A DNA stretch of 64,000 bases from Variimorphobacter saccharofermentans (GCF_014174405.1 NZ_JACEGA010000001.1:1641001-1705000), one strand, 5' to 3'; shown: positions 9,108 to 18,858, numbered from the stretch's first letter. Notes: generated by a model not told the origin, from the sequence alone. Translations and numbers: made by a program.

Positions 9108-9806
9108 ATGGCAAAGAAAGTACTTGTTGTTGATGATGAGAAATTGATAGTGAAAGGAATTCGGTTTAGTCTAGAGCAGGACGGTATGGAAGTGGATTGT
9201 GCCTATGATGGAGAAGAAGCAATAGAAGCCGCGAAAAAGAAAGAATATGATGTTGTATTACTGGATGTTATGCTTCCAAAGCTATCCGGATTCGAAGTAT
9301 GTCAGCAAATAAGGGAATTTTCTTCGATGCCAATCATAATGCTCACTGCAAAAGGAGATGATATGGACAAAATTCTTGGCTTGGAGTATGGAGCGGATGA
9401 TTATATCACAAAGCCCTTTAATATTCTTGAAGTAAAGGCAAGAATTAAGGCAATTATTCGCAGAAGTACTAAGAATACAACAACGAATAACAATGATTCA
9501 AAGACGGTAGTGTTTGGTGATATGAAGATAGATTGCGAAAATAGACGTGTCTATATTAGCGGAAAAGAGGTCAATTTAACAGCTAAGGAATTTGATCTGC
9601 TGGAATTACTGGTATTTAACCCGAATAAGGTATACAGTCGTGAAAATCTGTTGAATATTGTTTGGGGCTATGACTATCCGGGTGATGTAAGAACAGTGGA
9701 TGTGCACATTCGTAGATTACGGGAAAAGATTGAAAGCAATCCTAGTGAGCCAAAATATATACATACAAAATGGGGTGTTGGATATTTTTTCCAAAATCAA
9801 GAGTAA
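9108..9806 (+). CDS. OmpR/PhoB-family response regulator
   Basis: A receiver domain (residues ~1-118) with the acidic pair at VVDDEK, phosphoacceptor Asp53 in VVLLDVMLPK, switch threonine in IMLTAKGD and lysine in DYITKPFN. It is followed by a winged-helix DNA-binding domain with FDLLELLV and TVDVHIRRLREKI. I chose the ATG at 9108 because GAGGTG lies 7 bases upstream; a GTG at 9072 would add 12 residues not seen in the family. It sits directly before a histidine kinase gene and is almost certainly its partner. Target genes unknown. Confidence 0.95.
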   Translation: MAKKVLVVDDEKLIVKGIRFSLEQDGMEVDCAYDGEEAIEAAKKKEYDVVLLDVMLPKLSGFEVCQQIREFSSMPIIMLTAKGDDMDKILGLEYGADDYITKPFNILEVKARIKAIIRRSTKNTTTNNNDSKTVVFGDMKIDCENRRVYISGKEVNLTAKEFDLLELLVFNPNKVYSRENLLNIVWGYDYPGDVRTVDVHIRRLREKIESNPSEPKYIHTKWGVGYFFQNQE

Positions 9807-9825
9807 ATTGAAGTTTTTAAATAGT

Positions 9826-11238
9826 ATGCGAATATATCTGCTATTGGCATTTATCCTATTAGGTGTGGTTCCATTGTCTTTCTTCTCACAGGTATTACTG
9901 AATACCTATGAGGAAAATGCAATCAACAATCTGGTGGCAGAGCTGCAGAATCAATGCAATATGCTCAGTAAATCACCATATACCACGACCTATCTTACCA
10001 CGGGTGATGTACCGGAATTTGATTCTGATATAGCAAAAATAGCAGAGATTTATCATGGTCGAATTATTATTGTGAATAGTAACTTGAACATTGTGAAGGA
10101 TACGTATTCACTCTATAAGGGTGATTATTTGATATCAGAAGAAGTGATCCAATGCTTTAACGGTACCAATCAAACCTATCATGACCGGCAGAATCACTAT
10201 CTGAAGTTAACCTACCCCATCCTACAGCTACAGGATGACAAGGCCCAGCAGGAAAGCAAAGAAGTGGCGGGCGTTATTGTTATGAGTTTCTCCACAAAGA
10301 ATATACAAAGTATTCGTGACAGACTTGAGCAGAGAGTTGTTCTATTTGCAATAGCACTTGCCGTTATCATTGTCGTATTTGCTATCTATTTCTCCGGTAT
10401 TCTGACGAAGCCCTTAACAAATGTAGTGAATTCGATTGATCGTTTGACTGAGGGTTTTATGGATGAGAGTGTGTCGATAAAGGGATTTAATGAGATAGAG
10501 AAAATCTCAGATTCCTTTAATCACATGATTAACCGAATGCAGAAGCTGGAAAACTCCAGACAGGAATTCGTTTCTAATGTTTCCCATGAATTAAAAACGC
10601 CGATAACCTCTATTAAGGTGCTTGCCGATTCTCTATTAATGCAGGAGGATACTCCGGTAGAGCTTTATCGGGAATTCTTAGTGGATATTACGGATGAAAT
10701 AGAGAGAGAGAATAAAATCATTAATGATCTGTTATCCCTGGTTAAGCTGGATAAGACGTCTGGAGATATGAATATTACCTCCATTAATATTAATGAATTG
10801 CTGGAACAGATCTTAAAACGATTGAGCCCGATTGCAAAAAAAAGGAATATTGAACTGATTTATGAAAGTTTTCGTCCGGTTATTGCGGAAGTAGATGAGG
10901 TGAAATTATCTCTTGCAATTTCAAATCTGATTGAAAATGCAATTAAATATAACATAGAGGATGGATGGGTCAGAGTATCCCTGAATGCGGATCATAAATA
11001 TTTCTTCATCAAAGTATCGGACTCAGGAATAGGAATACCGGAAGATGCTATAGATTACATCTTTGAACGCTTCTATCGTGTGGATAAAGCCAGATCAAGA
11101 GAATCCGGCGGAACCGGATTAGGATTGGCAATTACTAAGAATGTAATCCAAATGCATCGTGGCGCGATTAAGGTATACAGTAAGGAAGGCGAAGGAACCA
11201 CCTTTAATGTTCGAATTCCGCTAAACTATATTGTATAA
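9826..11238 (+). CDS. Membrane sensor histidine kinase
   Basis: Partner of the preceding regulator. Two membrane helices (residues ~1-25 and ~170-195) flank an extracytoplasmic sensor domain of about 145 residues. HAMP, HisKA with phosphoacceptor His254 in SHELKTPI, and HATPase follow, the last with NLIENAIKYN, DSGIGIP and GGTGLGLAI boxes. The start is uncertain: ATG 9826 has only a weak ribosome site, and TTG at 9778 or ATG at 9700, overlapping the regulator gene, are alternatives that add a basic KIKSKLK segment before the first helix. The signal it detects is unknown. Confidence 0.93.
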   Translation: MRIYLLLAFILLGVVPLSFFSQVLLNTYEENAINNLVAELQNQCNMLSKSPYTTTYLTTGDVPEFDSDIAKIAEIYHGRIIIVNSNLNIVKDTYSLYKGDYLISEEVIQCFNGTNQTYHDRQNHYLKLTYPILQLQDDKAQQESKEVAGVIVMSFSTKNIQSIRDRLEQRVVLFAIALAVIIVVFAIYFSGILTKPLTNVVNSIDRLTEGFMDESVSIKGFNEIEKISDSFNHMINRMQKLENSRQEFVSNVSHELKTPITSIKVLADSLLMQEDTPVELYREFLVDITDEIERENKIINDLLSLVKLDKTSGDMNITSININELLEQILKRLSPIAKKRNIELIYESFRPVIAEVDEVKLSLAISNLIENAIKYNIEDGWVRVSLNADHKYFFIKVSDSGIGIPEDAIDYIFERFYRVDKARSRESGGTGLGLAITKNVIQMHRGAIKVYSKEGEGTTFNVRIPLNYIV

Positions 11239-11256
11239 TCGGAAGGAATGTTTTGT

Positions 11257-12183
11257 ATGAAAATAATGAGACAGCATCTGGTTGCTTTGATACTGGTTTC
11301 CCTTGTAATATTGCTTTCGGCTTGCCGGTCGAAGGATCCGAATGAGGAGTTAGCAAGTGAGTCCCAGTATAAGGTTTATTATATCAATTCAAAGACTTCC
11401 GGTTTGGAAAGTGTTAATTATGAAATAGCTGCGACAGAAAAAGAGGATCAGCTTAAGGAGCTATTTGACCAGCTAAAAAGAAAGCCGGATAATGTCTTGT
11501 ATAAAAGTGCTATACCAGAGACAATCTCGGTGAAAGAGTATAAGTTTAATGAAGATGGTCTGCTTACGATTGATTTCGATGTCAGTTATAGTGAACTCAC
11601 TGGCATACCGGAAGTACTATGCAGGGCTGCAATTGTTAAGACCCTGTGTCAGATACCGGGCATTGATATTATGGAATTCAATATCAATGGTCAGCCGTTA
11701 CAGGTATCAGGTAATACGGTAGTAGGATTTATGACAGCGGAAGACTTTATTGATAATACCGGATCGGATACCAAAGTGAAGCTTTATTATGCAAATGAAG
11801 AAGGAAATGCATTAGTGGAATATATTGCGAAGGTAAACCTGACGGGAACCGGAACAATAGAAGAGCTTGTGCTCAATGAATTGATCAAGGGACCCACTGA
11901 AATTGGAATGATGAAAACCATTCCAGAGGGTACCAGTCTGATTAGTGTCACAACCAAGGAAGGATTGTGTACGGTGAATTTTAATGAAAAATTTCTGGAT
12001 AAAGTACCGAATGTGACAGATGAAATAGCAATCTATTCTGTTGTTAATACACTGGTAGAATTACCGAATATTAATAAGGTGCAATTCTTAATAAACAATG
12101 AGACAAGAAAAACATATCGTGAAGGTACTGCCTTTGACGGAATTTTCGAACGAAAGCTACAGTTGATAGAAGGCAGTAATTAG
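11257..12183 (+). CDS. Lipoprotein with two GerMN domains
   Basis: The signal peptide ends in the lipobox LLSAC, with the lipidated cysteine at residue 23. Two GerMN domains follow: the first around residues 40-150 and the second from KVKLYYANEEGNALVEY to the end. Each has the family's acidic/hydrophobic strand pattern (LTIDFDVSYSEL and CTVNFNEKFLDKV). GerMN domains occur in GerM, which is involved in sporulation and germination, and in actinobacterial LpqB. The start at 11257 is favoured over 11248 because GGAAGGA then has 9-base spacing. It follows the histidine kinase by 18 bases, so the three genes form an operon, and it may modulate the kinase (inference). Confidence 0.88.
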   Translation: MKIMRQHLVALILVSLVILLSACRSKDPNEELASESQYKVYYINSKTSGLESVNYEIAATEKEDQLKELFDQLKRKPDNVLYKSAIPETISVKEYKFNEDGLLTIDFDVSYSELTGIPEVLCRAAIVKTLCQIPGIDIMEFNINGQPLQVSGNTVVGFMTAEDFIDNTGSDTKVKLYYANEEGNALVEYIAKVNLTGTGTIEELVLNELIKGPTEIGMMKTIPEGTSLISVTTKEGLCTVNFNEKFLDKVPNVTDEIAIYSVVNTLVELPNINKVQFLINNETRKTYREGTAFDGIFERKLQLIEGSN

Positions 12184-12204
12184 CGTGGAATGGAGGAGTA
12201 ATTA

Positions 12205-14508
12205 TTGATTAAACGGCCACTTATCTGGCTGTCATTTGCTTATATCATAGGTATTTGCTTTACCTGGAGCAAAATGGAGATATCATGGGCATATATTCTG
12301 ATAGCCGTATATCTTTTCCTGATCTCATATCTGTTTCGTCAAAATCACAAGAGAATTTTCAACCGGCAGGACCGGTATATCTGGTTCCTGCCATTACTAT
12401 TTCTAATGGGCGTATTTTCAACGCTTGAGCAGATTAAGCCGCCTGAGATTGATCGCTTCTTTGAACGAGAAATCAGATGTGAGCTGACCGGGGACATTAC
12501 TACTATTGTAGAACGAGAAAAGGGAAAGACACTTTATGTAACCAGGAACACGATTACCTTGTCTGACGGAAAATCCTTTCTATGTGAAAATATTATCATC
12601 TATACCTCGAATTCACTGACCTATCGGGTCGGTAATCAAATCATCGCAAAAGGAAAGCTTCAAAAATTCTCTAAGGCCACCAATCCAGGCCAATTCAATG
12701 AACTGCTATACTTCCAGATAGAAAATATCGATTATAAAATGATATCCGATGAGATTATGATTTCTGATGCTGGATATTCCAGATATCATGCGTTATTAGG
12801 AGAAATAAAGACAAAGTTCATGAAGGTGTATCAAAAAATTCTGCCTCAGAGGAATTCTGGAGTGATTATTGCCATGCTTCTTGGCGAAAAGCATTTACTT
12901 GAGGAAGATATTGAAAGCCTTTATCGGGAAAATGGACTATCCCATATACTTGCAATCTCCGGTCTCCATACATCTCTTATTGGAATGAGTATTTTCTGGA
13001 TACTAAAGCGATGCAGGATACCAGTCATTCCTGCCACCTTAGTAACCATACTTTTTCTTTATAGCTATGGCATTCTCACTAACTTCAGTATATCAACCAA
13101 CCGCGCAGTAGTTATGATGATCATTCAGCTGCTTGCGGCTATCTTCGGAAAGACCTATGACATGCTTTCTGCTATGGCACTGAGTGCTTTGATCATACTT
13201 CTTCAAAATCCACTTCAATTATTTAGTGCCGGATTTCTGCTATCCTTTGGCGCTGTCTTGGGAATTAGTGTTATCTTACCGTGTTTTCGAAAGTTAATCT
13301 CCCCCAAGAATCAAATTATCGATAAGCTTCTTCTAAGTATATGTGCCCAGATTGCTACAACTCCCATGATATTATTATTCTATTATCAATATCCGCTCTA
13401 TGGGGTCCTGACAAATTTGGTTCTTTTGCCTCTTATGACATTATTAACTCTTACTGCTATTCTGGCAGGAGTCATCGGAGTCTTCTTCCTCCCGGCAGGA
13501 GTCTTTCTAGCTGGAGGAGTAGAATATATCCTTCGGTTTTACGAAGGGGTTTGTAAGCTGGGTAGTTCACTTCCATATAATTTAGTAACCGTTGGAAAGC
13601 CCAATCTCCTTCAAATTACATTGTATATCCTACATATCATTTTGTTTGCTTATATTGCAAATCGGAAGCAATGTAAAATCATTCTTCTCATTCCGCTTTT
13701 TGCTACGTTTATCCTTCTCCTTCCACAGCAAAATCCCGGTTTACAGATTACGATGCTGGATGTAGGTCAAGGAGAGGCAATCTATATGAAAACGGATCAG
13801 GGAACAACTTTTCTTGTGGATGGCGGAAGCAGTGATGTGAAAAAGGTCGGCAGCTACAGGATTGAGCCCTTTTTGCTATCACAGGGAAGCGATACACTTC
13901 ATTACGTGATTGTTACACATTCAGATTATGATCATATTAGCGGATTGACAGAGCTTATTCTGAATCATCGTATTACGATACATCATCTTATCCTACCATA
14001 TCTCAAAACAAAGGATGAAGCCTATATGGATTTGGAGAGCTTGGCTATAGATAATGGAATCTCTGTACATTATATACAGGCAGGCAATACTTTAACAGAA
14101 GGCAGGTTGAACATGACCTGTCTTCATCCATCCGCCGATTTTATTGGTACTTCCAGTAACTCTTTCTCTACTGTATTAAGTGTAAATTATGGTGAGTTTG
14201 ATCTACTATTGACAGGAGATATGGATATGGGTGGAGAGGATGAACTAATTTCTATGATGGATTACGATATTTTACAGGTAGCTCATCATGGATCGAAGTA
14301 TTCCACAAGTAAGGAGTTTCTCAACGTAGTTAAGCCGGAGTATTCATTGATTTCCTGTGGTAAGAACAATCGCTATGGACATCCTCATATGGAATTGTTG
14401 AATCGATTAGATGATGTAGGAAGTGAAGTGACAATTACATATGAAAGCGGAGCCATTACTATAATGACAGATGGGGAGAGGGTGTTGGTTAGAAAATATA
14501 CTGATTAA
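12205..14508 (+). CDS. comEC: ComEC/Rec2 DNA uptake channel
   Basis: ComEC forms the channel that passes single-stranded DNA into the cell. The 767 residues include N-terminal membrane helices and a DUF4131 region, then the Competence domain with the GLSHILAISGLHTSLIGM signature at ~245. After further membrane helices there is a C-terminal metallo-beta-lactamase-like domain (LDVGQGEAIY, VDGGSSD, HSDYDHISGL, VAHHGSKYST). The start is TTG, supported by GGAGGAG 6 bases upstream and by lack of a better ATG. It follows the GerMN lipoprotein by 21 bases. With comEA upstream, DNA uptake or DNA release during sporulation/competence is plausible. Confidence 0.95.
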   Translation: MIKRPLIWLSFAYIIGICFTWSKMEISWAYILIAVYLFLISYLFRQNHKRIFNRQDRYIWFLPLLFLMGVFSTLEQIKPPEIDRFFEREIRCELTGDITTIVEREKGKTLYVTRNTITLSDGKSFLCENIIIYTSNSLTYRVGNQIIAKGKLQKFSKATNPGQFNELLYFQIENIDYKMISDEIMISDAGYSRYHALLGEIKTKFMKVYQKILPQRNSGVIIAMLLGEKHLLEEDIESLYRENGLSHILAISGLHTSLIGMSIFWILKRCRIPVIPATLVTILFLYSYGILTNFSISTNRAVVMMIIQLLAAIFGKTYDMLSAMALSALIILLQNPLQLFSAGFLLSFGAVLGISVILPCFRKLISPKNQIIDKLLLSICAQIATTPMILLFYYQYPLYGVLTNLVLLPLMTLLTLTAILAGVIGVFFLPAGVFLAGGVEYILRFYEGVCKLGSSLPYNLVTVGKPNLLQITLYILHIILFAYIANRKQCKIILLIPLFATFILLLPQQNPGLQITMLDVGQGEAIYMKTDQGTTFLVDGGSSDVKKVGSYRIEPFLLSQGSDTLHYVIVTHSDYDHISGLTELILNHRITIHHLILPYLKTKDEAYMDLESLAIDNGISVHYIQAGNTLTEGRLNMTCLHPSADFIGTSSNSFSTVLSVNYGEFDLLLTGDMDMGGEDELISMMDYDILQVAHHGSKYSTSKEFLNVVKPEYSLISCGKNNRYGHPHMELLNRLDDVGSEVTITYESGAITIMTDGERVLVRKYTD

Positions 14509-14740
14509 ATATTATGCATTATTCCATTATTCATTGATTTAGTAGCTTATGCAACATGTTTAATAGCAAAAATAGTACATAATAAAGAAACCAGGAATTA
14601 CTCCAACAATTGATGTATTGTAAATTATGCTTTTTTTGTTATTATATAGTAAGTATAAGAATTGAATCGCCGCGTTCCAGCGTTGGAAAGAGCACTGTCA
14701 GTGAGTTAATTTAGATAATAATGAGAAGGAGACAATTTAA

Positions 14741-15304
14741 ATGGATGCAAGAAAGTTATTGGACATCTTATCGGTTGCAGAAAGGTTAAAAGATACGACA
14801 CGTCATTGCTATACAGCAAAAGGAAGACATGAAAGTGTAGCGGAGCATAGTTGGATGATGACGCTGATGGCATTCTTCATGCGGGACGAGTTCCCCGAGG
14901 CAGATATGGATAAAGTTATTAAAATGTGTATTATTCATGATCTGGGCGAATGTTTTACTGGGGATATTCCAGCTTTTGATAAAAATCAGGCACATGAAGA
15001 AGTGGAGGAAAAAGAATTGTATCATTGGATTGATTCTCTACCTCCAAGATATTCAACAGAAATGAGAGAGCTTTATGAAGAAATGAAAGAACGTAAAACG
15101 ATTGAAGCCAGAATCTATAAATCTATTGATGGCCTGGAAGCATTAATTCAGCATAATATTTCTGATTTGTCTACATGGATTCCGAAGGAATATGAACTTA
15201 ATCTCACCTATGCGGATGATAAAGTAGGTTTTTCCGAATATCTTATGGAATTAAGACAGGCTATCCGCCAAGATAGCATTAAAAAAATTGAAGCAGGTAA
15301 ATAA
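14741..15304 (+). CDS. HD-domain hydrolase (YfbR/HDDC2-like)
   Basis: A 187-residue HD-superfamily protein. Metal-binding residues are visible as RH in KDTTRHCY, HSWMMTLMAFFM in the E-H-SW segment, HDLGE (the HD pair) and a distal aspartate region. The pattern matches YfbR/HDDC2 proteins, which dephosphorylate deoxynucleoside 5'-monophosphates. The start follows GAGAAGGAGACA. The gene seems to be a single transcription unit with AT-rich DNA on both sides. The 232 bases before it hold no gene I could find. Confidence 0.85.
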   Translation: MDARKLLDILSVAERLKDTTRHCYTAKGRHESVAEHSWMMTLMAFFMRDEFPEADMDKVIKMCIIHDLGECFTGDIPAFDKNQAHEEVEEKELYHWIDSLPPRYSTEMRELYEEMKERKTIEARIYKSIDGLEALIQHNISDLSTWIPKEYELNLTYADDKVGFSEYLMELRQAIRQDSIKKIEAGK

Positions 15305-15431
15305 TAATCCTTGAAAAAGTAAGAAAATACAGGTATAGTAGGGTGTATATTTTACTAGCTCATCTTTGATGAAGTCAGTATTCATATGTCAATAATGCAT
15401 CTAATATTACTCATATAGTGGAGGGATACAA

Positions 15432-15938
15432 ATGATAATTGATACTAGTTTAGAAGGTTTTAAGTTAAGATTCGCAGAGGAAAAAGATGTTCCTTTAATA
15501 CTGGAATTGATTAAGGAATTGGCTGATTATGAAAAAATGCTGGATGAAGTGGTTGCGACAGAAGAAGATATATACGAATCCCTATTTGAAAGAAAAGTGG
15601 CAGAGGTTGTTATCGGGGAATATCAGAATAAACCGGTTGGTTATATAATATTCTTTCATAATTTCTCAACGTTCTTAGGAAGACCAGGCATTTACTTGGA
15701 AGATTTATATGTGAAACCCGAAATGAGAGGAAAGGGTATGGGAAAAATCATGCTTTCTTTTCTTGCTAAATTATGTATAGAAAGAAAGTGTGGAAGATTA
15801 GAATGGAATTGCCTGGACTGGAATCAACCATCAATAAACTTCTACAAGCAAATGGGTGCAATTCCTATGGATGAATGGACAATATACAGAGTATGTGATG
15901 ATGCATTAAAGAAATTAGCGATGAGGTTCGATGAGTAG
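15432..15938 (+). CDS. GNAT family acetyltransferase (diamine acetyltransferase-like)
   Basis: A 168-residue GNAT domain. FLRGRPGIYLEDLYV-like sequence (here LGRPGIYLEDLYVKPEMRGK) followed by GMGKIMLSFLAKLC gives the acetyl-CoA loop, and ERKCGRLEWNCLDWNQPSIN with FYKQMGA is the hallmark of the SAT1/thialysine acetyltransferase subgroup, which acts on primary amines. The length fits that subgroup. The start follows GTGGAGGGATACA. The actual amine substrate is not known. It precedes the molybdate transport operon but is separated from it by a promoter and a terminator. Confidence 0.88.
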   Translation: MIIDTSLEGFKLRFAEEKDVPLILELIKELADYEKMLDEVVATEEDIYESLFERKVAEVVIGEYQNKPVGYIIFFHNFSTFLGRPGIYLEDLYVKPEMRGKGMGKIMLSFLAKLCIERKCGRLEWNCLDWNQPSINFYKQMGAIPMDEWTIYRVCDDALKKLAMRFDE

Positions 15939-15976
15939 GATTTACTAAAGCAATCTCATTTAATTATAAAAAAGAA

Positions 15977-16004
15977 TTGACAAAACAAGTATTCCTGTTA
16001 TATC
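15977..16004 (+). promoter_or_regulatory. Probable promoter of modABC
   Basis: A consensus -35 TTGACA (15977-15982) is followed at 16-18 bases by TATATC/TATCAT. Transcription from here would produce a leader of about 165 bases containing the hairpin terminator at 16066-16098 before modA. Confidence 0.55.
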
Positions 16005-16065
16005 ATATGCCAATATTATGAAGTTTAGTTTTCAACTATCATATTGTTGTCAATGAATATGACAT

Positions 16066-16098
16066 AGGCGTCTTAGCTTAGACTAAGGCGCCTTTTTT
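16066..16098 (+). terminator. Terminator in the modA leader
   Basis: An 11-bp stem AGGCGTCTTAG/CTAAGGCGCCT (one G-U pair) with a 6-base loop and a TTTTTT tail. It lies downstream of the putative modA promoter and 80 bases before the gene, so it may be an attenuator. It could instead end a transcript from the preceding acetyltransferase. Confidence 0.8.
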
Positions 16099-16177
16099 AG
16101 TTCATGGCATGATACCTTAGAAGCTGATATCTAAAATATGAAAGTTATGTTTATTATGTAGAAAGGATGGTGCTTGT

Positions 16178-16993
16178 ATGAAGAGTATAGGAATGCTTCA
16201 TAAAGAAGATCGAAAACGGATCGGAACCCGAAGAATAATTGAGAGTATTGTATTACTCCTATTATTATTGTTCGGGATCATCTGGTCCCAAGGCAGGGAA
16301 AAGCAAAAGGAGCTGCTGATCGCTGCTGCTGCAAGTATGAAGCCGGCGATGGAAGAACTGCTTGAAGATTACCGAAAGCAACATCCGGAGATTAAGATTC
16401 AGATTACATATGGAGGCTCCGGTACTCTGGAACAACAGATACGCCAGGGAGCACCAATTGATCTATTCCTTTCGGCATCAGTGGACAATATGGATTCACT
16501 GGGTGAAGATGATTTGATTATAGATAAAACCAGAGTCGATTTATTACAAAATCAACTGGTGTTGATTGAGTCAATCAACAATACAATTAATCTCCAAGGC
16601 TTTAATGATTTAGTGAAAGCCTCCAGAATAGCCATGGGAGATCCCCGATCAGTTCCTGCCGGAAAGTATGCCTATGAGGTATGCCAGTCTTTGGGACTAT
16701 GGGAAGATGTGGAGAAGCTAGTCGTATACGGAAAGGACGTTACAGAGGTATTGACCTGGGTTGCCTCCGGTAATGCGGATGTCGGTATGGTATATTCAAC
16801 AGAAGCAAGCTTAAGTGATCAGGTTAGAATCGTAACACAGGCTCCGGAGGGTAGCCATAGCAGGATTATCTACTGTGCTGCGGTGGTAAAGGAAACCAGC
16901 GACGAGAGAGAAGGGATGGAACTGATTAATTATCTTATTTCTCCGGGAGCGCAGGAGGTATTTTTCAAGTATGGATTTTTACCTATCGAGTAA
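16178..16993 (+). CDS. modA: Molybdate ABC transporter, substrate-binding protein
   Basis: Captures molybdate outside the membrane and delivers it to ModBC. After a basic N terminus, one hydrophobic segment (residues ~22-38) acts as signal or anchor; no lipobox cysteine is seen, which is unusual for a Gram-positive binding protein. The mature part shows LLIAAAASMKPAMEELL, GGSGTLEQQIRQGAPIDLFL and the C-terminal GAQEVFFKYGF typical of ModA. It is first of modABC, immediately upstream of the nitrogenase operon, and would supply molybdenum for the Mo-nitrogenase cofactor. Confidence 0.94.
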   Translation: MKSIGMLHKEDRKRIGTRRIIESIVLLLLLLFGIIWSQGREKQKELLIAAAASMKPAMEELLEDYRKQHPEIKIQITYGGSGTLEQQIRQGAPIDLFLSASVDNMDSLGEDDLIIDKTRVDLLQNQLVLIESINNTINLQGFNDLVKASRIAMGDPRSVPAGKYAYEVCQSLGLWEDVEKLVVYGKDVTEVLTWVASGNADVGMVYSTEASLSDQVRIVTQAPEGSHSRIIYCAAVVKETSDEREGMELINYLISPGAQEVFFKYGFLPIE

Positions 16994-17017
16994 TTGAATG
17001 GAAAGGAAGGGATCAGT

Positions 17018-17692
17018 ATGGATTTATCACCGTTTTGGATTTCACTTAAAGTTGCATTGACGGCAACGGTCATTAGTTTTTTACTTGGTACTTATATTGC
17101 TTTTCGAATGAAAGGGAATTTAACGAAAGGATCGCAGCTTTTCGATATCATATTGAATCTGCCCTTAGTATTGCCACCCACAGTAGCAGGATTGCTATTA
17201 CTAATGATATTTGGGAAGAAGGGCCTTTTGGGAAAAACATTGTTACAGCTTGGATATCAGATTATTTTTACCAAAGAAGGTGCTGTGCTAGCAGCGGCTT
17301 TTGTTGCTTTTCCTCTCATGTACCGTTGTGCGAAGTCAGCCTTTGCCCAAGTGGACCAAAAGCTGATAGAAGCCGGGAGAACCCTAGGAATGTCAGAGTA
17401 TGCAATTTTTATAAAAATTATACTTCCTCTGTCATTACCTGGAATCGTATCCGGAGTGATATTATCCTTTGCCAGAGCTTTAGGGGAATTCGGAGCAACA
17501 TTGATAGTAGCGGGAAATATACCAGGGGTAACACAGACCATGCCTTTGGCAATCTATATGAATCTTCAAAGTGGAAATTATCAATTTGCTCTGCTTTGGA
17601 GTGGAATATTAATTGCCTTTTCTTTCTTTATGATGCTTCTGATTAAATGCATCACTCATCGATTTAGGGGAGGTATTGCTGCATACAGATAG
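17018..17692 (+). CDS. modB: Molybdate ABC transporter, permease
   Basis: A 224-residue integral membrane protein with about five helices. The cytoplasmic EAA loop that couples to the ATPase is seen as LIEAGRTLGMSEYAIFIKII. LPLVLPPTVAGLLLL and the GEFGATLIVAGNIPG segment are family hallmarks. The start at ATG 17018 has AAGGAAGGGA upstream; a TTG at 16994 would add residues without a ribosome site. Placed 24 bases after modA. Confidence 0.95.
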   Translation: MDLSPFWISLKVALTATVISFLLGTYIAFRMKGNLTKGSQLFDIILNLPLVLPPTVAGLLLLMIFGKKGLLGKTLLQLGYQIIFTKEGAVLAAAFVAFPLMYRCAKSAFAQVDQKLIEAGRTLGMSEYAIFIKIILPLSLPGIVSGVILSFARALGEFGATLIVAGNIPGVTQTMPLAIYMNLQSGNYQFALLWSGILIAFSFFMMLLIKCITHRFRGGIAAYR

Positions 17693-17745
17693 AGGAAGTA
17701 TCGTAAGTAACCGAAGGAATGAAAGGCAGTGATAGGAGGGTATAT

Positions 17746-18792
17746 ATGAACTTATTGGTCAACATAAAGAAGAAGTATAAGAATTTCACTCTTTCGGTCA
17801 ACATAGAAAGTCAGGGTAATGCCTTAGGTTTATTGGGTGCTTCCGGTAGTGGTAAAAGTATGACATTAAGATGTATTGCAGGGATAGAAACACCGGATCA
17901 CGGATGTATCAGGCTAAACGATCAAGTGGTGTTTGATTCAGAACAGGGCATCAATATACCACCAAGATATCGTAACATAGGGCTGCTTTTTCAAAATTAT
18001 GCTTTGTTCCCCCATATGACAGTAAATGAAAACATTAAGATCGGTATGAAGGATAAAGCCAATCACCAACAACGGCTACAACAGCTGCTGGCAATGTTTT
18101 CGATAGAAAATCTACAGAATTGCTACCCATGGCAGCTATCCGGTGGAGAGCAGCAAAGAGTTGCAATGGCCAGGCTTCTGGCTTATGAGCCTGAGCTCTT
18201 ATTGCTGGATGAACCCTTTTCCGCATTGGATACTCACCTAAAAGAAGAATTATTCCCAGAGCTTAAAGCAATTCTATCGGATTATGGAAAGGATATTATC
18301 TTGGTATCCCATAGTAAAGGTGAGCTATACCAGTTTTGTGATTCTATTGCCGTTCTGGATCACGGCGCTGTAGTGGAATACGGACCGAAATGTCAGATAT
18401 TCGGGCATCCTGAACAGGTAAGTACCGCAAGGCTGATTGGGTGCAGGAATATCTCCAGAATAAAAAGGATAGGAGAGTATGAGCTTATGGCCCTGGACTG
18501 GAACCTTTGTCTAAAGACTATGGAAAGGATTTCAGAGGAGATCCGCTTCATCGGAATATGTGGAAATCGCCTAAAACTGACAATGTCTGCCGATGAAAAT
18601 ACCATCCCGGTAGAATTGGTAGAGGTACTGGAGGGACCGAAGGAGGTAAACCTGATTTATCATAATTCCAAGATATTGGACGATAAGCATAGATTTCACC
18701 TTACCTTAGCAAAGGATGAGTGGGATAACCTAACAGAATGCAGGAGGGGATATTTGCATTTCCCAAAGGAATATCTTCTGTTACTAAAATAG
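17746..18792 (+). CDS. modC: Molybdate ABC transporter, ATP-binding protein
   Basis: Energises molybdate import. Walker A GASGSGKS (residues ~35), Q-loop LFQNYALFPHM, signature LSGGEQQRVAMAR, Walker B LLLLDEPFSALD and switch HSKGE are all present in the first ~230 residues. The remaining ~115 residues form a C-terminal regulatory domain of TOBE/MOP type, weakly conserved here. The start follows ATAGGAGGGTATAT. Length 348 residues is normal. Its stop lies 268 bases before nifH, with a nif promoter between. Confidence 0.94.
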   Translation: MNLLVNIKKKYKNFTLSVNIESQGNALGLLGASGSGKSMTLRCIAGIETPDHGCIRLNDQVVFDSEQGINIPPRYRNIGLLFQNYALFPHMTVNENIKIGMKDKANHQQRLQQLLAMFSIENLQNCYPWQLSGGEQQRVAMARLLAYEPELLLLDEPFSALDTHLKEELFPELKAILSDYGKDIILVSHSKGELYQFCDSIAVLDHGAVVEYGPKCQIFGHPEQVSTARLIGCRNISRIKRIGEYELMALDWNLCLKTMERISEEIRFIGICGNRLKLTMSADENTIPVELVEVLEGPKEVNLIYHNSKILDDKHRFHLTLAKDEWDNLTECRRGYLHFPKEYLLLLK

Positions 18793-18858
18793 GTATTAAT
18801 AGTGTAAAGTGTGCAAAAATAATTATGTATCAGATATAAATTTTGACAATTTAATGTA

